Source: Lactiplantibacillus fabifermentans DSM 21115 (GTDB lineage: Bacteria > Bacillota > Bacilli > Lactobacillales > Lactobacillaceae). Taken from it: a DNA stretch of 34,398 bases. The position numbers and the translations under genes are program-made. Shown here piece after piece: positions 1 through 7,304 of the stretch (its first letter is position 1; each line of letters opens with the position of its first letter). Under the pieces are notes generated by a model, which saw nothing but the letters and a program-made list of their open reading frames with translations, was not told where the DNA came from and searched no databases. The DNA lies in contig NZ_AYGX02000079.1 in NCBI RefSeq assembly GCF_000498955.2, forward strand, positions 5,605 through 40,002. The letters are read 5' to 3'.

Positions 1-160
1 TGTAATGAGTAAACGTGGCCCCGTTTTAATGTAATCGTGAAATACGTGATTGATTAGTATAGCGGTGATATGACTGAGCTCGGTCAGTTAATCGAGATGT
101 ACCGGTAGTTGGAAAGGCCCTGCTAGTCCCACGTTTAGGCCGTAAAAATAAACAGCAAAG

Positions 161-197
161 CTGCCACCTAATGTATTTCATCAGGTGGCAGTTTTAA
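161..197. terminator. Stem-loop, probable intrinsic terminator
   Basis: CTGCCACCT pairs with AGGTGGCAG over a 13-nt loop and is followed on the + strand by TTTTAAATT. It could end a + transcript entering from outside the window. I see no gene in bases 1-160. Confidence 0.6.
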
Positions 198-211
198 ATT
201 ATCGTCAGTAA

Positions 212-255
212 AAAAGTGATGTCACCGACCAATTAAGGTCACTGACATCACTTTT
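212..255 (-). terminator. Intrinsic terminator of the CNNM/CorC gene
   Basis: A long stem (AAAAGTGATGTCA with TGACATCACTTTT, extended by GACC/GGTC around an AATTA loop) lies directly after the stop codon of the minus-strand gene. A-runs and T-runs on both sides mean it could work in either direction. Confidence 0.8.
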
Positions 256-260
256 ATTAA

Positions 261-1631
261 TTATTTAGCTTTTTCACTATTGTCATCATCAGTTGTCACC
301 GGCGCACTATCGCGGTGGCTGACTTCGAACCAGTTGATATAAGCATTTTCAAAGTCGAGAGCTTTGAAATCATAGTCCGCAATTTGAACGGTATCGCCAG
401 CTTGAATCTTAGGGAAGTTATCCAAGATGTAACCGGTCAAAGTGACCACATCGGAATCTTCGAATTCTTGCAAGTCGGTTTTGAAGAACCGTTCGAAATC
501 ATAAAGCGTCATTTTCCCACTCATGCGGTAAGTGCCATTGGCTTGCTTTTCCACATATTCGGTTGAGACATTATCGATTTCGTCGTTAACGGTCCCGAAG
601 AGTTCTTCGTAAATATCTTTATCGGTAACAATCCCACTCGTGCCACCATATTCATCGACGACTACCACGATAGGGGTTTGCTTGTCGATCATCTTTTGTA
701 AGATGGCTTGAATTGGCGTGGTTTCAGGAATTGTAATGATATTACGTAAAACCTTGTTGACGCGAATTTCGTCATCAACTTCACCTTGGCGAATTAAATC
801 ATAGTTGTAAACATAACCTAGGATTTTATCCTTATCGTTATTGGCGACGACTGGCAAACGACTGAACCGTTTTTGCAAATAGACGCGGATGGCTTGTTTA
901 ACGGTATCGTTAATATCAATGACGACTAATTGGGTCCGGTCAATCATGATATCTTTGGCGATTTTATCGTTAAATTCAAACGCTCGTTCCATGTACAAGT
1001 AATCATCACGGTCCAATTCACCACCGGAGACGGCGTTACGGGACAAGTTTAAAATTTCAGCTTGTGAGTATACGTCGTTGTCTTCATTGGCGACTGGAAT
1101 CCCCAGCATCTTGACGACCCCGGCTGATGACACGTTTAACAACCAAACGAATGGGTAGAAGAGTACGTGGAACCACCGTAAAGGCGTCGTGATGACCGCC
1201 ATAACTTTTAACGGCATGTCGATGGCAATATTTTTAGGGACGATTTCTGTTAACACAACTTCTAAGTAAGTTAACAAGAAGACCCCAATCACAATACTGA
1301 TCCCGCGTAACACGGAAGTCCCAATCGAAAGGTTAAACAAGTCCAACAATTGTAAGACAAAGTGTTCGGTAGTTTGTTCACCAATCCAACCTAAGATAAT
1401 TCCGGCTAACGAAACCCCCACTTGAGTCGTGGATAAGTATTCGTTTAAATTGTGAACCATATGCAGTGATGTCGCGATCCGTTTGGAAGGCTTATCACGT
1501 TTTTTCTGTTCTTCTTCGAGCGCGCTTGGGCGGGTCTGAACTAACGCGAATTCACAGGCCACGAAGAAAGCGGCGACGAAGAATGTAATGACAATAATGA
1601 CTAAATTTACAATTATCTGGCCACTGTCCAA
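261..1631 (-). CDS. CNNM/CorC (HlyC) family membrane protein with CBS pair
   Basis: 456 residues. The N-terminal third is a CNNM-type membrane domain with several hydrophobic segments. A CBS pair follows, including the typical VVDEYGGTSGIVT stretch, and the C-terminal CorC_HlyC transporter-associated domain runs to about residue 440. The family is implicated in Mg2+/Co2+ homeostasis or efflux; many members are labelled 'hemolysin' without evidence. I place the start at a TTG (1631) because AGG lies 9 nt upstream, and because a consensus promoter at 1690-1718 lies inside the longer open frame that reaches 1745. The gene is single, with its own promoter and terminator. The family is clear; the transported ion is not. 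Confidence 0.88.
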   Translation of the reverse strand: MDSGQIIVNLVIIVITFFVAAFFVACEFALVQTRPSALEEEQKKRDKPSKRIATSLHMVHNLNEYLSTTQVGVSLAGIILGWIGEQTTEHFVLQLLDLFNLSIGTSVLRGISIVIGVFLLTYLEVVLTEIVPKNIAIDMPLKVMAVITTPLRWFHVLFYPFVWLLNVSSAGVVKMLGIPVANEDNDVYSQAEILNLSRNAVSGGELDRDDYLYMERAFEFNDKIAKDIMIDRTQLVVIDINDTVKQAIRVYLQKRFSRLPVVANNDKDKILGYVYNYDLIRQGEVDDEIRVNKVLRNIITIPETTPIQAILQKMIDKQTPIVVVVDEYGGTSGIVTDKDIYEELFGTVNDEIDNVSTEYVEKQANGTYRMSGKMTLYDFERFFKTDLQEFEDSDVVTLTGYILDNFPKIQAGDTVQIADYDFKALDFENAYINWFEVSHRDSAPVTTDDDNSEKAK

Positions 1632-1689
1632 AGAAACATTCCTCATTTCATTTAATTGGTTACTTAAATTATAACGCTGAGTAGCTCTA

Positions 1690-1718
1690 ATTATAAGGAT
1701 AGTCGCCATAATTTGCAA
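1690..1718 (-). promoter_or_regulatory. Sigma-A type promoter of the CNNM/CorC gene
   Basis: On the minus strand TTGCAA, a 17-bp spacer and a perfect TATAAT. It sits about 60 bp upstream of the TTG start, and rules out the in-frame upstream ATGs as starts. Confidence 0.8.
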
Positions 1719-1794
1719 TCCGAGTCGGATAGTTAACGTTTTCATGAAATGGTGCTAAACTAAGGGTATATCAAGTAAAGGGAGATCTTTTGTG

Positions 1795-2133
1795 ATGCCA
1801 GTAGAAACGAAAACTAAGATTCATGAGGATTCGAAGAAATTGGTTTTTCAAGATAGTGACGTTAAAAAGGCGATGGATTTAATCCGTGACCATGGTTATG
1901 TGACCCGTGAAGATTTTAATCAAATGGATGACGAAGATTGGGCTGAAGGCTTTGATAAGAAGATTGAAGCCGGTTTTCTGAATGCTGAAGGCGAAGACCC
2001 ATACATTTACTTCGAACAATTTGATTTCAAGGGTGGCGACATTGATTCAATCATCTTTGATATGGATCAACTTGGGACGCGTGATCGCGCTTTGGAACTA
2101 CTTGCACAAGCGATTCACCAAACTGCTTATTAA
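1795..2133 (+). CDS. Uncharacterised small acidic protein
   Basis: 112 residues, acidic, with no signal peptide or membrane segment, so probably cytosolic. The middle is rich in Asp/Glu (MDDEDWAEGF, GEDPYIYFEQFDF). I do not recognise a family. AGGGAG at 1779-1784 serves either the ATG at 1795 or a GTG one codon earlier at 1792. It lies 28 bp before the Hsp20 gene with no terminator between, so the two are probably co-transcribed and it may share stress regulation. That link is inference from position only. Confidence 0.8.
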   Translation: MPVETKTKIHEDSKKLVFQDSDVKKAMDLIRDHGYVTREDFNQMDDEDWAEGFDKKIEAGFLNAEGEDPYIYFEQFDFKGGDIDSIIFDMDQLGTRDRALELLAQAIHQTAY

Positions 2134-2161
2134 AAATTAATCGGTTGTAGGGGGTCTGGCC

Positions 2162-2584
2162 ATGCGTCAGCAATTATTTAGTCATTTAGATGACTTATTA
2201 TTACCAGCAAAATTATTAAAACGGGCGGGCGATGATGCACGTACCGCTTTAAATGCCCATCTGGTCATGAAGACGGATGTGGTGGAACATGATGATGATT
2301 ATACGGTTACGGCGGAATTACCCGGTTATGATAAGGATGCCTTGACCGTCAAATACGCTGACCATGTATTGACGATTCGGGCCAAACAAGCGGCGGACAC
2401 GACTGACCGTGATGACGACGGTCGCGTGTTACACCGCGAACGGTTCGCTGATGATTTGACGCGGCGTTTCTATTTCAAAAACGTCCTCAAAGATCAAATC
2501 CAGGCGCACTATGACGCCGGCTTACTAACGGTAACGTTACCGAAAAAGGTTACCGATGAAACTAGTAAGATTGAAATTCAATAA
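2162..2584 (+). CDS. Small heat shock protein (Hsp20/alpha-crystallin)
   Basis: 140 residues. An ATP-independent holdase that binds unfolding proteins in the cytosol. The alpha-crystallin domain covers about residues 36-135: VVEHDDDYTVTAELPGYDKDALTV at its start and the signature AGLLTVTLPKK near the end. A C-terminal IEI resembles the I-x-I anchor used for oligomer assembly. AGGGGG lies 7 nt before the ATG. A terminator follows. L. plantarum strains carry several sHSP genes and this should be one of them. I see no clear CIRCE or CtsR site upstream. Confidence 0.93.
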   Translation: MRQQLFSHLDDLLLPAKLLKRAGDDARTALNAHLVMKTDVVEHDDDYTVTAELPGYDKDALTVKYADHVLTIRAKQAADTTDRDDDGRVLHRERFADDLTRRFYFKNVLKDQIQAHYDAGLLTVTLPKKVTDETSKIEIQ

Positions 2585-2600
2585 GTTACTTGCTTCATTT

Positions 2601-2632
2601 AGAGACTGCGCAGTTGGCAGTCTCTTTTTTTT
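2601..2632 (+). terminator. Intrinsic terminator after hsp20
   Basis: AGAGACTGC pairs with GCAGTCTCT over a 7-nt loop, followed by eight T. Cloverleaf repeat copy A starts only a few bases later. Confidence 0.9.
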
Positions 2633-2637
2633 CGGCG

Positions 2638-2822
2638 ATTGCCGCTGGTAGCTGAGCGTCATTCCAGCCGCTATGGGGACCGGTCCAAGCCTGAAAAGCG
2701 TCTTGAACCTCGCTTTTAAGCCGATGACCCGCGTCTCAAAAGACGTCCGTGGTGTAAACGGGATATAAACCAATCCCGTTAACGCCACCCGCATAGCGGC
2801 TTCCATGACACTCAGCTACTAG
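2638..2822 (+). repeat. Cloverleaf intergenic repeat, copy A (diverged)
   Basis: It starts with the shared ATTGCCGC. Outer stem: 2648-2675 pairs with 2792-2819, with a TCC/TCC 3x3 internal loop. Inside are three hairpins: GGTCCAAG/CTTGAACC, CTTTTAAG/CTCAAAAG, and GTGG..AACGGGAT/ATCCCGTT..CCAC. The inner sequence matches copies B-D, but the outer stem has a different sequence that still pairs. A minus-strand open frame across it (2537-2806) is a by-product. The longer 3' tail of copies B and C is missing. I know no named family for it. Confidence 0.85.
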
Positions 2823-2998
2823 CTAAACTGGCCTGATAAATAGGCATGTGTGTTTTTTTCACAACGTAATTAATCTTAAGCTAGTAGTTGTATGCAATGA
2901 GGTCGCTGAGGAGAGAAAGTTATATTTCACGCTGCCTTGGATGATTACTGATTTGAGTGGGAGAGTGGTTGCTACTGGAAGTATTACTGACAAGGTAA

Positions 2999-3031
2999 AA
3001 AAACCACTGACGCAATCGGCATCAGTGGTTT
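2999..3031 (-). terminator. Intrinsic terminator of the 119-residue gene
   Basis: AAACCACTGA pairs with TCAGTGGTTT. On the minus strand it is followed by a T-run (the A-run at 2997-3003). It lies 10 bp past the stop codon. Confidence 0.8.
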
Positions 3032-3040
3032 AGAAGTGAA

Positions 3041-3400
3041 CTATTTAGTTGCTTCGTCAGATTCGTCTTCGTCGGCTTCTTTGTTAGCGTCGGAAATGCT
3101 CATGGTAATGGTCCGGGGACGGTCTTTGAAGATTACGATGGTGCCGTGACCTAAGAAGTCCTTGGGGCCGTCGTATGCCATGTCGTATTCGTTGGCGAAC
3201 GAGCCGGTCTTTTGTAAGGTCATGAAGAAAATCTTGTCGTCTTCATAATCATCACTGAACATGACGGCCATGGTACTATCAATCAATAATTTTTCTTCAC
3301 GCATCGCTTTGAGGCGCGCCCATAAGCCATCAATAACGGCTTGGGGAAGTTTTTCTTTGACGTCATCGCCGGTCCGATGTTTTTTAGTCATTTCATACAT
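3041..3400 (-). CDS. Uncharacterised protein, possibly DUF960-like
   Basis: 119 residues, soluble, with no signal peptide. The N-terminus is basic and the C-terminus is a strongly acidic tail (EADEDESDEATK). The middle has the character of alternating strands (STMAVMFSDDYEDDKIFFMTLQK; GTIVIFKDRPRTITMSIS). Its size and layout recall the small DUF960 proteins of Firmicutes, but I cannot confirm that by eye. The ATG at 3400 has AGGG 10 nt upstream. Single gene with its own terminator. No function assigned. Confidence 0.75.
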   Translation of the reverse strand: MYEMTKKHRTGDDVKEKLPQAVIDGLWARLKAMREEKLLIDSTMAVMFSDDYEDDKIFFMTLQKTGSFANEYDMAYDGPKDFLGHGTIVIFKDRPRTITMSISDANKEADEDESDEATK

Positions 3401-3489
3401 AATTGGTTAACCCTACTTTTCTGTTTAAAATTTCTAACTAATAAATGATACCATATCCGCGGATTAATGCTATTTATAAGCTTATCTAG

Positions 3490-3518
3490 TTTACAAGACT
3501 AGCTGAACTGTATATAAT
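3490..3518 (+). promoter_or_regulatory. Sigma-A type promoter of the DUF1836 gene
   Basis: TTTACA, 17-bp spacer, TATAAT, about 40 bp before the ATG at 3557. Confidence 0.8.
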
Positions 3519-3556
3519 GATTATAATAACGAAGCGGTGCGAATGGAGGACTTATT

Positions 3557-4081
3557 ATGGCAACGACTGAAACATATGCTGACTGGCGCCAACGGATGAG
3601 CAAAGTCATTTTACCAAAATGGACGGAATTACCTAATTTTGATTTATATATGGATCAAGTGTTATTACTGATTAATGAAACCTTGCAACCATTAGATGTT
3701 GATCCAGTTACGGCGGCGATGATTAATAATTATGTCAAACACAAGGTGATTTTATCGCCGGTTAAAAAGAAGTATCAAATTATGCAGCTAGCCGATATTA
3801 TTGTCATCAGCTTGTTGAAGCCGAGTTATCCGCTTGATATGATTCGTCAGGGGATTGATCAAGTGACCGCAACCGGCTACCCGAAACGGGCTTATGATGG
3901 CTTTATCACGGCTTTGACGGAACGGTTACATCACTTAGATGAACCGGTGCAAGTTTCCGACCAAGATTTAAGTGGCAGTTTAACCACAGCCGCGGCGCAA
4001 TTAATTGTGGATAAGTTACGTACCGATGAACTGATGCGTTTGAACCAAGCACAAATTAAACCGACTCAGATTGAAAAATAG
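3557..4081 (+). CDS. DUF1836 domain-containing protein
   Basis: 174 residues, cytosolic. The stretch LPKWTELPNFDLYMDQVLLLINETL followed by a mostly helical region (MINNYVKHKVI, KKYQIMQLADIIVISLLK) is typical of the DUF1836 family of Gram-positive bacteria. The family is uncharacterised; the helical N-terminal part resembles MerR/HTH folds, so a DNA-related role is possible but not shown. GGAGG lies 8 nt before the ATG. It is monocistronic, and repeat copy B begins 23 bp after the stop with no other terminator seen. Confidence 0.85.
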   Translation: MATTETYADWRQRMSKVILPKWTELPNFDLYMDQVLLLINETLQPLDVDPVTAAMINNYVKHKVILSPVKKKYQIMQLADIIVISLLKPSYPLDMIRQGIDQVTATGYPKRAYDGFITALTERLHHLDEPVQVSDQDLSGSLTTAAAQLIVDKLRTDELMRLNQAQIKPTQIEK

Positions 4082-4103
4082 CTTTGAAGTTGATTAATAT
4101 GGA

Positions 4104-4397
4104 ATTGCCGCAGTCAGCTGACCGTAATTCCATCGTCCCGGGACCGGTCCAAGCCTGAGAAGCGGTCTTGGACCTCGCTTTTGAGCCCGCAAATCAGGTC
4201 TCAAAAGACGTCCGTGGTGTAAACGGGCAAACAACGCCCATTAACGCCACTTTCAGGACGATTCCATTACAGTCAGCCAACTGCTAATCTCAGCTCACTT
4301 TCAAAACAAAATTAAGTGTATGAAATTGTGGTTGAATATTTTCGATGGCAGTTAAGCTAATCAAAAATAACCGTCAATAACCTACTTTAAGAAAGAA
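4104..4397 (+). repeat. Cloverleaf intergenic repeat, copy B, with long 3' tail
   Basis: Cloverleaf core 4111-4283: outer stem arms 4111-4137 and 4257-4283 with a TCC/TCC internal loop, enclosing three hairpins. A tail of about 110 bp, from CTAATCTCAGCTCACTTTC to TTTAAGAAAGAA, is nearly identical to copy C (23659-23772). The outer stem has a few more mismatches than C and D. The copy lies in the same orientation as the gene it follows. Confidence 0.88.
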
Positions 4398-4746
4398 CCT
4401 TCAACGATGTCGGTGACTTCCAGTATCACTGACGCCTAACTAAGTAGATTTTTGAGTGAAAATGGCGTGATTAGCCCTCAATTTGAGGTGGTAGTCACGC
4501 TATTTATATTGGTCTATTTTTAGTCGTTGTTGAATAGATGAATGTTTAATTGAAGACGTGGCGGGCTGACCATCTGAACATCACTGCCGGTAGCATTAAC
4601 GGCTATTGGGGCGGGTGATGCAGTGAGGTTCAAAATATTCTTGTGGGTTGAATGGTCGTAGAAATGATGGCATTATGATTAATCGATTGCGGCACTCATC
4701 AACGTTAAGCAAGTGCTAATGCGATTGGTATCGGACTCACTTTTAG
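4398..4746. other. Non-coding gap with a stem-loop after repeat B
   Basis: No credible gene. At 4460-4505 an imperfect palindrome (AAATGGCGTGA with TCACGCTATTT, inner CCTCA/TGAGG) is flanked by sequence also found beside the palindrome after copy D: CGCCTAACTAA upstream and ATTTATRTTGGT downstream. A short GATGTCGGT fragment at about 4407 resembles the second repeat module seen near copies C and D. The rest, to 4746, shows nothing I can name. Confidence 0.6.
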
Positions 4747-4775
4747 TTGCTGGTTACGTGCGGGTCTAGTATGAT
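4747..4775 (+). promoter_or_regulatory. Probable promoter of the response regulator operon
   Basis: TTGCTG, 17-bp spacer, TATGAT, giving a leader of about 80 nt before the ATG at 4861. The leader holds a small GATTG/CAATC hairpin. Confidence 0.5.
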
Positions 4776-4860
4776 TAACATGTACTGAAGTTGATTGCAA
4801 ACAATCTAAATAAGGTAAGTTAGTTCGGCTATTTGGCTAACTAGAGAAAGAGTGATTGAG

Positions 4861-5607
4861 ATGCAGGTGTTTATTAGTGACGATCAAGCGCCCCAACGTC
4901 GCTGGCTAGCGGAAATTATTACTAGTCAATTGGATGCGCTGAACTTTGATTATGAGTTGTCACCAGCCTGGCAACCAGCCGGGGTCTTAGATGCGGTGCA
5001 GCGGCACCCTGGCCCTAATATTTATTTTTTAGATATCGTGTTACAAAAAGAAATTAATGGCATTGAATTAGCTAGCAAAATTCGTGATTATGATCCGGAT
5101 GGGTTTGTGGTCTTTGTTTCCGTCCGCGATGATTTACTGCCAAATACGCTTGATGCGATGACGGCGCCGACGGGTTTTATTTCTAAAGCCGATTTATTTG
5201 ATGAAGCTAAGTTTGTGCCGCATGTCCAACAAGTGTTGTTAGTCATAAAAAAAAGGCTCCAAACGTTACATCAAAGTCCGGCGCCAACTTTAACTTTACA
5301 TAGTGGCGCGTTACTATTGAGATTGAAACTCGACGAAATCGTTTATTGTGAAAAGATGCATGGGTTGCGGACCACGCGCATTGTGACCGTGGACCAGACT
5401 TATGTTGTGCATAAAAATTTAAGTGCCATTAAATCACAATTGACGGCGGGGCATTTTTTCAATGAGTTTCAAAGTTATGCCCTTAATTTTGACCAAATCG
5501 TCGCGATTGATTTTAACAAAGGCCTTGTAAAAATGACCAATGGGGATCAGTTGACCTTCAGTCGCGGCACGATTAAAAAATTACGGGCCTATTATCAAAC
5601 GCAATAG
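4861..5607 (+). CDS. LytTR-family response regulator (AgrA-like), orphan
   Basis: 248 residues. The receiver domain (about 1-125) has the full active site: D7-D8, phosphoacceptor D58 in YFLDIV, S87 and K109. A LytTR DNA-binding domain fills about 140-245 (LTLHSGALLLRLKLDEIVYCEK...). LytTR regulators of the AgrA/ComE type usually answer peptide-sensing kinases, but no kinase, peptide or transporter gene is nearby. I chose ATG 4861 rather than GTG 4852 because GAAAG sits at a better distance and the family starts just before the acidic pair. An HD hydrolase follows after 13 nt, so the two form an operon. Confidence 0.92.
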   Translation: MQVFISDDQAPQRRWLAEIITSQLDALNFDYELSPAWQPAGVLDAVQRHPGPNIYFLDIVLQKEINGIELASKIRDYDPDGFVVFVSVRDDLLPNTLDAMTAPTGFISKADLFDEAKFVPHVQQVLLVIKKRLQTLHQSPAPTLTLHSGALLLRLKLDEIVYCEKMHGLRTTRIVTVDQTYVVHKNLSAIKSQLTAGHFFNEFQSYALNFDQIVAIDFNKGLVKMTNGDQLTFSRGTIKKLRAYYQTQ

Positions 5608-5620
5608 ATAGGATGATTAG

Positions 5621-6277
5621 ATGATTACAGACACGCAATTAACCGCCATTCAAAACTATGCGGAACAACGACTGGCCCAAGACCACAGTGGCCACGGTAG
5701 CGACCATTTACAACGCGTCGTTAAATTAGCGCGGCGGTTGGCGGTCGCCGAAGGGGCGGATTTGAATTTAACCTTAGCCGCCGCTTGGTTACACGATGTG
5801 ATTGACGACAAGTTGATGGCCGACCCGGAACAAGCGCATCACGCGTTAAGTGCTGAGCTGACTGATTTAGCCGTATCAACGGCGGCGCAAACAGCCATTT
5901 TTGAAATCATCGACCACATGTCATTCAGCAAATCGTTGAACGGCACGCAGACCTTGTCGTTGGCCGGACAAATCGTCCAAGATGCGGACCGTTTAGATGC
6001 CATTGGGGCGATTGGGATTGCCCGCGCACTCTATTATTCAGGGCACGTTGGTGAAAAAATTTATGATCCCACCGTGGCGCCACGCGAAAATATGACGAAG
6101 GCCCAATACCGCAACGAACCGGGAACGGCCATTAATCATTTTTATGAAAAGTTATTTAAATTGGAAGGGGTGATGAATACGTCAGCGGCTAAACAGCTGG
6201 CACATCAACGGACCCAAGTGATGCGGGACTTTGTTGCCCAGTTCAAAGCGGAATGGACCGCGGATGACCAAGCTTAA
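5621..6277 (+). CDS. HD-domain phosphohydrolase (YedJ-like)
   Basis: 218 residues, cytosolic. HD-superfamily metal site: H29 in GHGSDHLQRV, H58-D59 in AAAWLHDVIDD, and a later Asp in VQDADRLDAIG. Length and layout match the YedJ-type hydrolases, which act on phosphate esters; the natural substrate is unknown. GGATG lies just before the ATG. It is 13 nt downstream of the LytTR regulator, with a terminator after it. Whether the hydrolase is functionally tied to the regulator or merely co-transcribed cannot be told. Confidence 0.9.
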   Translation: MITDTQLTAIQNYAEQRLAQDHSGHGSDHLQRVVKLARRLAVAEGADLNLTLAAAWLHDVIDDKLMADPEQAHHALSAELTDLAVSTAAQTAIFEIIDHMSFSKSLNGTQTLSLAGQIVQDADRLDAIGAIGIARALYYSGHVGEKIYDPTVAPRENMTKAQYRNEPGTAINHFYEKLFKLEGVMNTSAAKQLAHQRTQVMRDFVAQFKAEWTADDQA

Positions 6278-6278
6278 C

Positions 6279-6327
6279 TAAAAAATCATCGTTGAAGTTA
6301 GCCAATAACTTCAACGATGATTTTTTT
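6279..6327. terminator. Bidirectional terminator between convergent genes
   Basis: AAAAAATCATCGTTGAAGTTA pairs perfectly with its complement over a GCCAA loop, with A-run and T-run ends. It serves the HD hydrolase (+) and the secreted protein gene (-). Confidence 0.93.
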
Positions 6328-6640
6328 AGCGTTTAAACCATTTTGAACTGTTAGTCCGCGCATAGTATAGTGTCTTGCCATGACCGTTGACATGTAACAT
6401 GTAGCCATCTTTTCCCATGTGGTAGAAAGCTTGAACGTGAATTTTCTGCCCTTTGTGTAAGGACAATTTTTTGCCTAAGCGACTCGTTGCAAAAGATTTG
6501 CCACTAATAAAACGGTAGACCGTAATCTTACGCGTGACGTGGGCGGCATGATAACTACTAGCGTTGGCCGCTAGTGGCACGGTCCCTAAACTTAACATGA
6601 CGGCAAGGGTGGTGACGAGTTGACGTAATTTATGTGACAC
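6326..6640 (-). CDS. Small secreted protein of unknown function
   Basis: 104 residues. The N-terminus is a Sec signal peptide (basic start, hydrophobic core, probable cleavage after ANA near residue 27). The mature protein of about 77 residues is very basic (many Lys/Arg/His) and rich in Tyr/Phe, with alternating strands (KITVYRFISGKSF, GKTLYYARTNSSKWFKR). The pattern resembles short surface or cell-wall associated domains of lactobacilli, but I recognise no family. GTG start with AGGAGG 7 nt upstream. Its own promoter lies at 6678-6707. Confidence 0.85.
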   Translation of the reverse strand: MSHKLRQLVTTLAVMLSLGTVPLAANASSYHAAHVTRKITVYRFISGKSFATSRLGKKLSLHKGQKIHVQAFYHMGKDGYMLHVNGHGKTLYYARTNSSKWFKR

Positions 6641-6677
6641 GGTGATTCCTCCTGAAAAAGTAATTAATACCGTAAAT

Positions 6678-6707
6678 AGACTACCGCTGTTAATTAGGTT
6701 TTGTCAA
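6678..6707 (-). promoter_or_regulatory. Probable promoter of the secreted protein gene
   Basis: Minus strand: TTGACA, 18-bp spacer, TAGTCT. The -35 is perfect, the -10 is moderate. Confidence 0.5.
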
Positions 6708-6751
6708 AAAGGGATAGGGACGAAACTGAGACAAAATTTTTCACACTTTAA

Positions 6752-7300
6752 TTAGCTTTCAAACAACGGTAATTTGCCTAAATAAGTAATATCATTGCGG
6801 TCGGCAGCCGCGCCTTCTGCCAGAATGGCCAGTTGCCCAACAACTTGGGCTTGAGCACGGGTTAAGAGTTGATGCGCAGTGGCCAGTGAACCACCGGTAC
6901 TAATGACATCGTCGACGATGACGACGCGTTTGCCACGTAGTAAGTTGGCGTCTGTGCCATCTAAAACTAATTCTTGGTCCGCGCTAGTCGTGATGGCGGA
7001 AACGGCCGCGGTCAGTGGGGTTTGCATGTAGTCTTTAATACTTTTACGTAAGACGATGAAGCGGGGATGGTGCGTACGTTCACTCAACGCTTGGGCTAAG
7101 GGAATCCCTTTGCTTTCCATTGTCACTAAATAGTCAAAGTCGAGTGATTGTAACCGCTTGGTCAGCTCAGTGGCGGCATAATCGGTTAATTCAGCGTCAC
7201 CGAGTAAGACGAACGAGGCGATTGTTGTCGTCGCGTTTAGTTTGATTAAAGGTAGTTGGCGGGTCAACGGACCCAGTTTTAATTCGTAGGTAGTTGGCAT
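6752..7300 (-). CDS. Purine phosphoribosyltransferase (adenine/xanthine PRT-like)
   Basis: 182 residues, cytosolic. A type I PRTase with the PRPP-binding motif VVIVDDVISTGGS near residues 125-137 and an upstream ESKGIPLA loop typical of Apt/Xpt/PurR-like proteins. It should convert a purine base plus PRPP to the nucleotide; which base is not clear. Its ribosome binding site (AGGAG) lies within the last codons of the permease gene, 4 nt upstream, so translation is probably coupled. Import followed by phosphoribosylation forms a purine salvage unit. Confidence 0.88.
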   Translation of the reverse strand: MPTTYELKLGPLTRQLPLIKLNATTTIASFVLLGDAELTDYAATELTKRLQSLDFDYLVTMESKGIPLAQALSERTHHPRFIVLRKSIKDYMQTPLTAAVSAITTSADQELVLDGTDANLLRGKRVVIVDDVISTGGSLATAHQLLTRAQAQVVGQLAILAEGAAADRNDITYLGKLPLFES

Positions 7301-7304
7301 TTTT

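Noticed and set aside
1632-1745. Upstream extension of the CNNM/CorC gene
   Set aside because: It contains a consensus promoter for that gene and no ribosome site at its ATGs.
2848-3033. 61-codon + strand frame
   Set aside because: No ribosome site, and it ends inside the terminator of the opposite gene.
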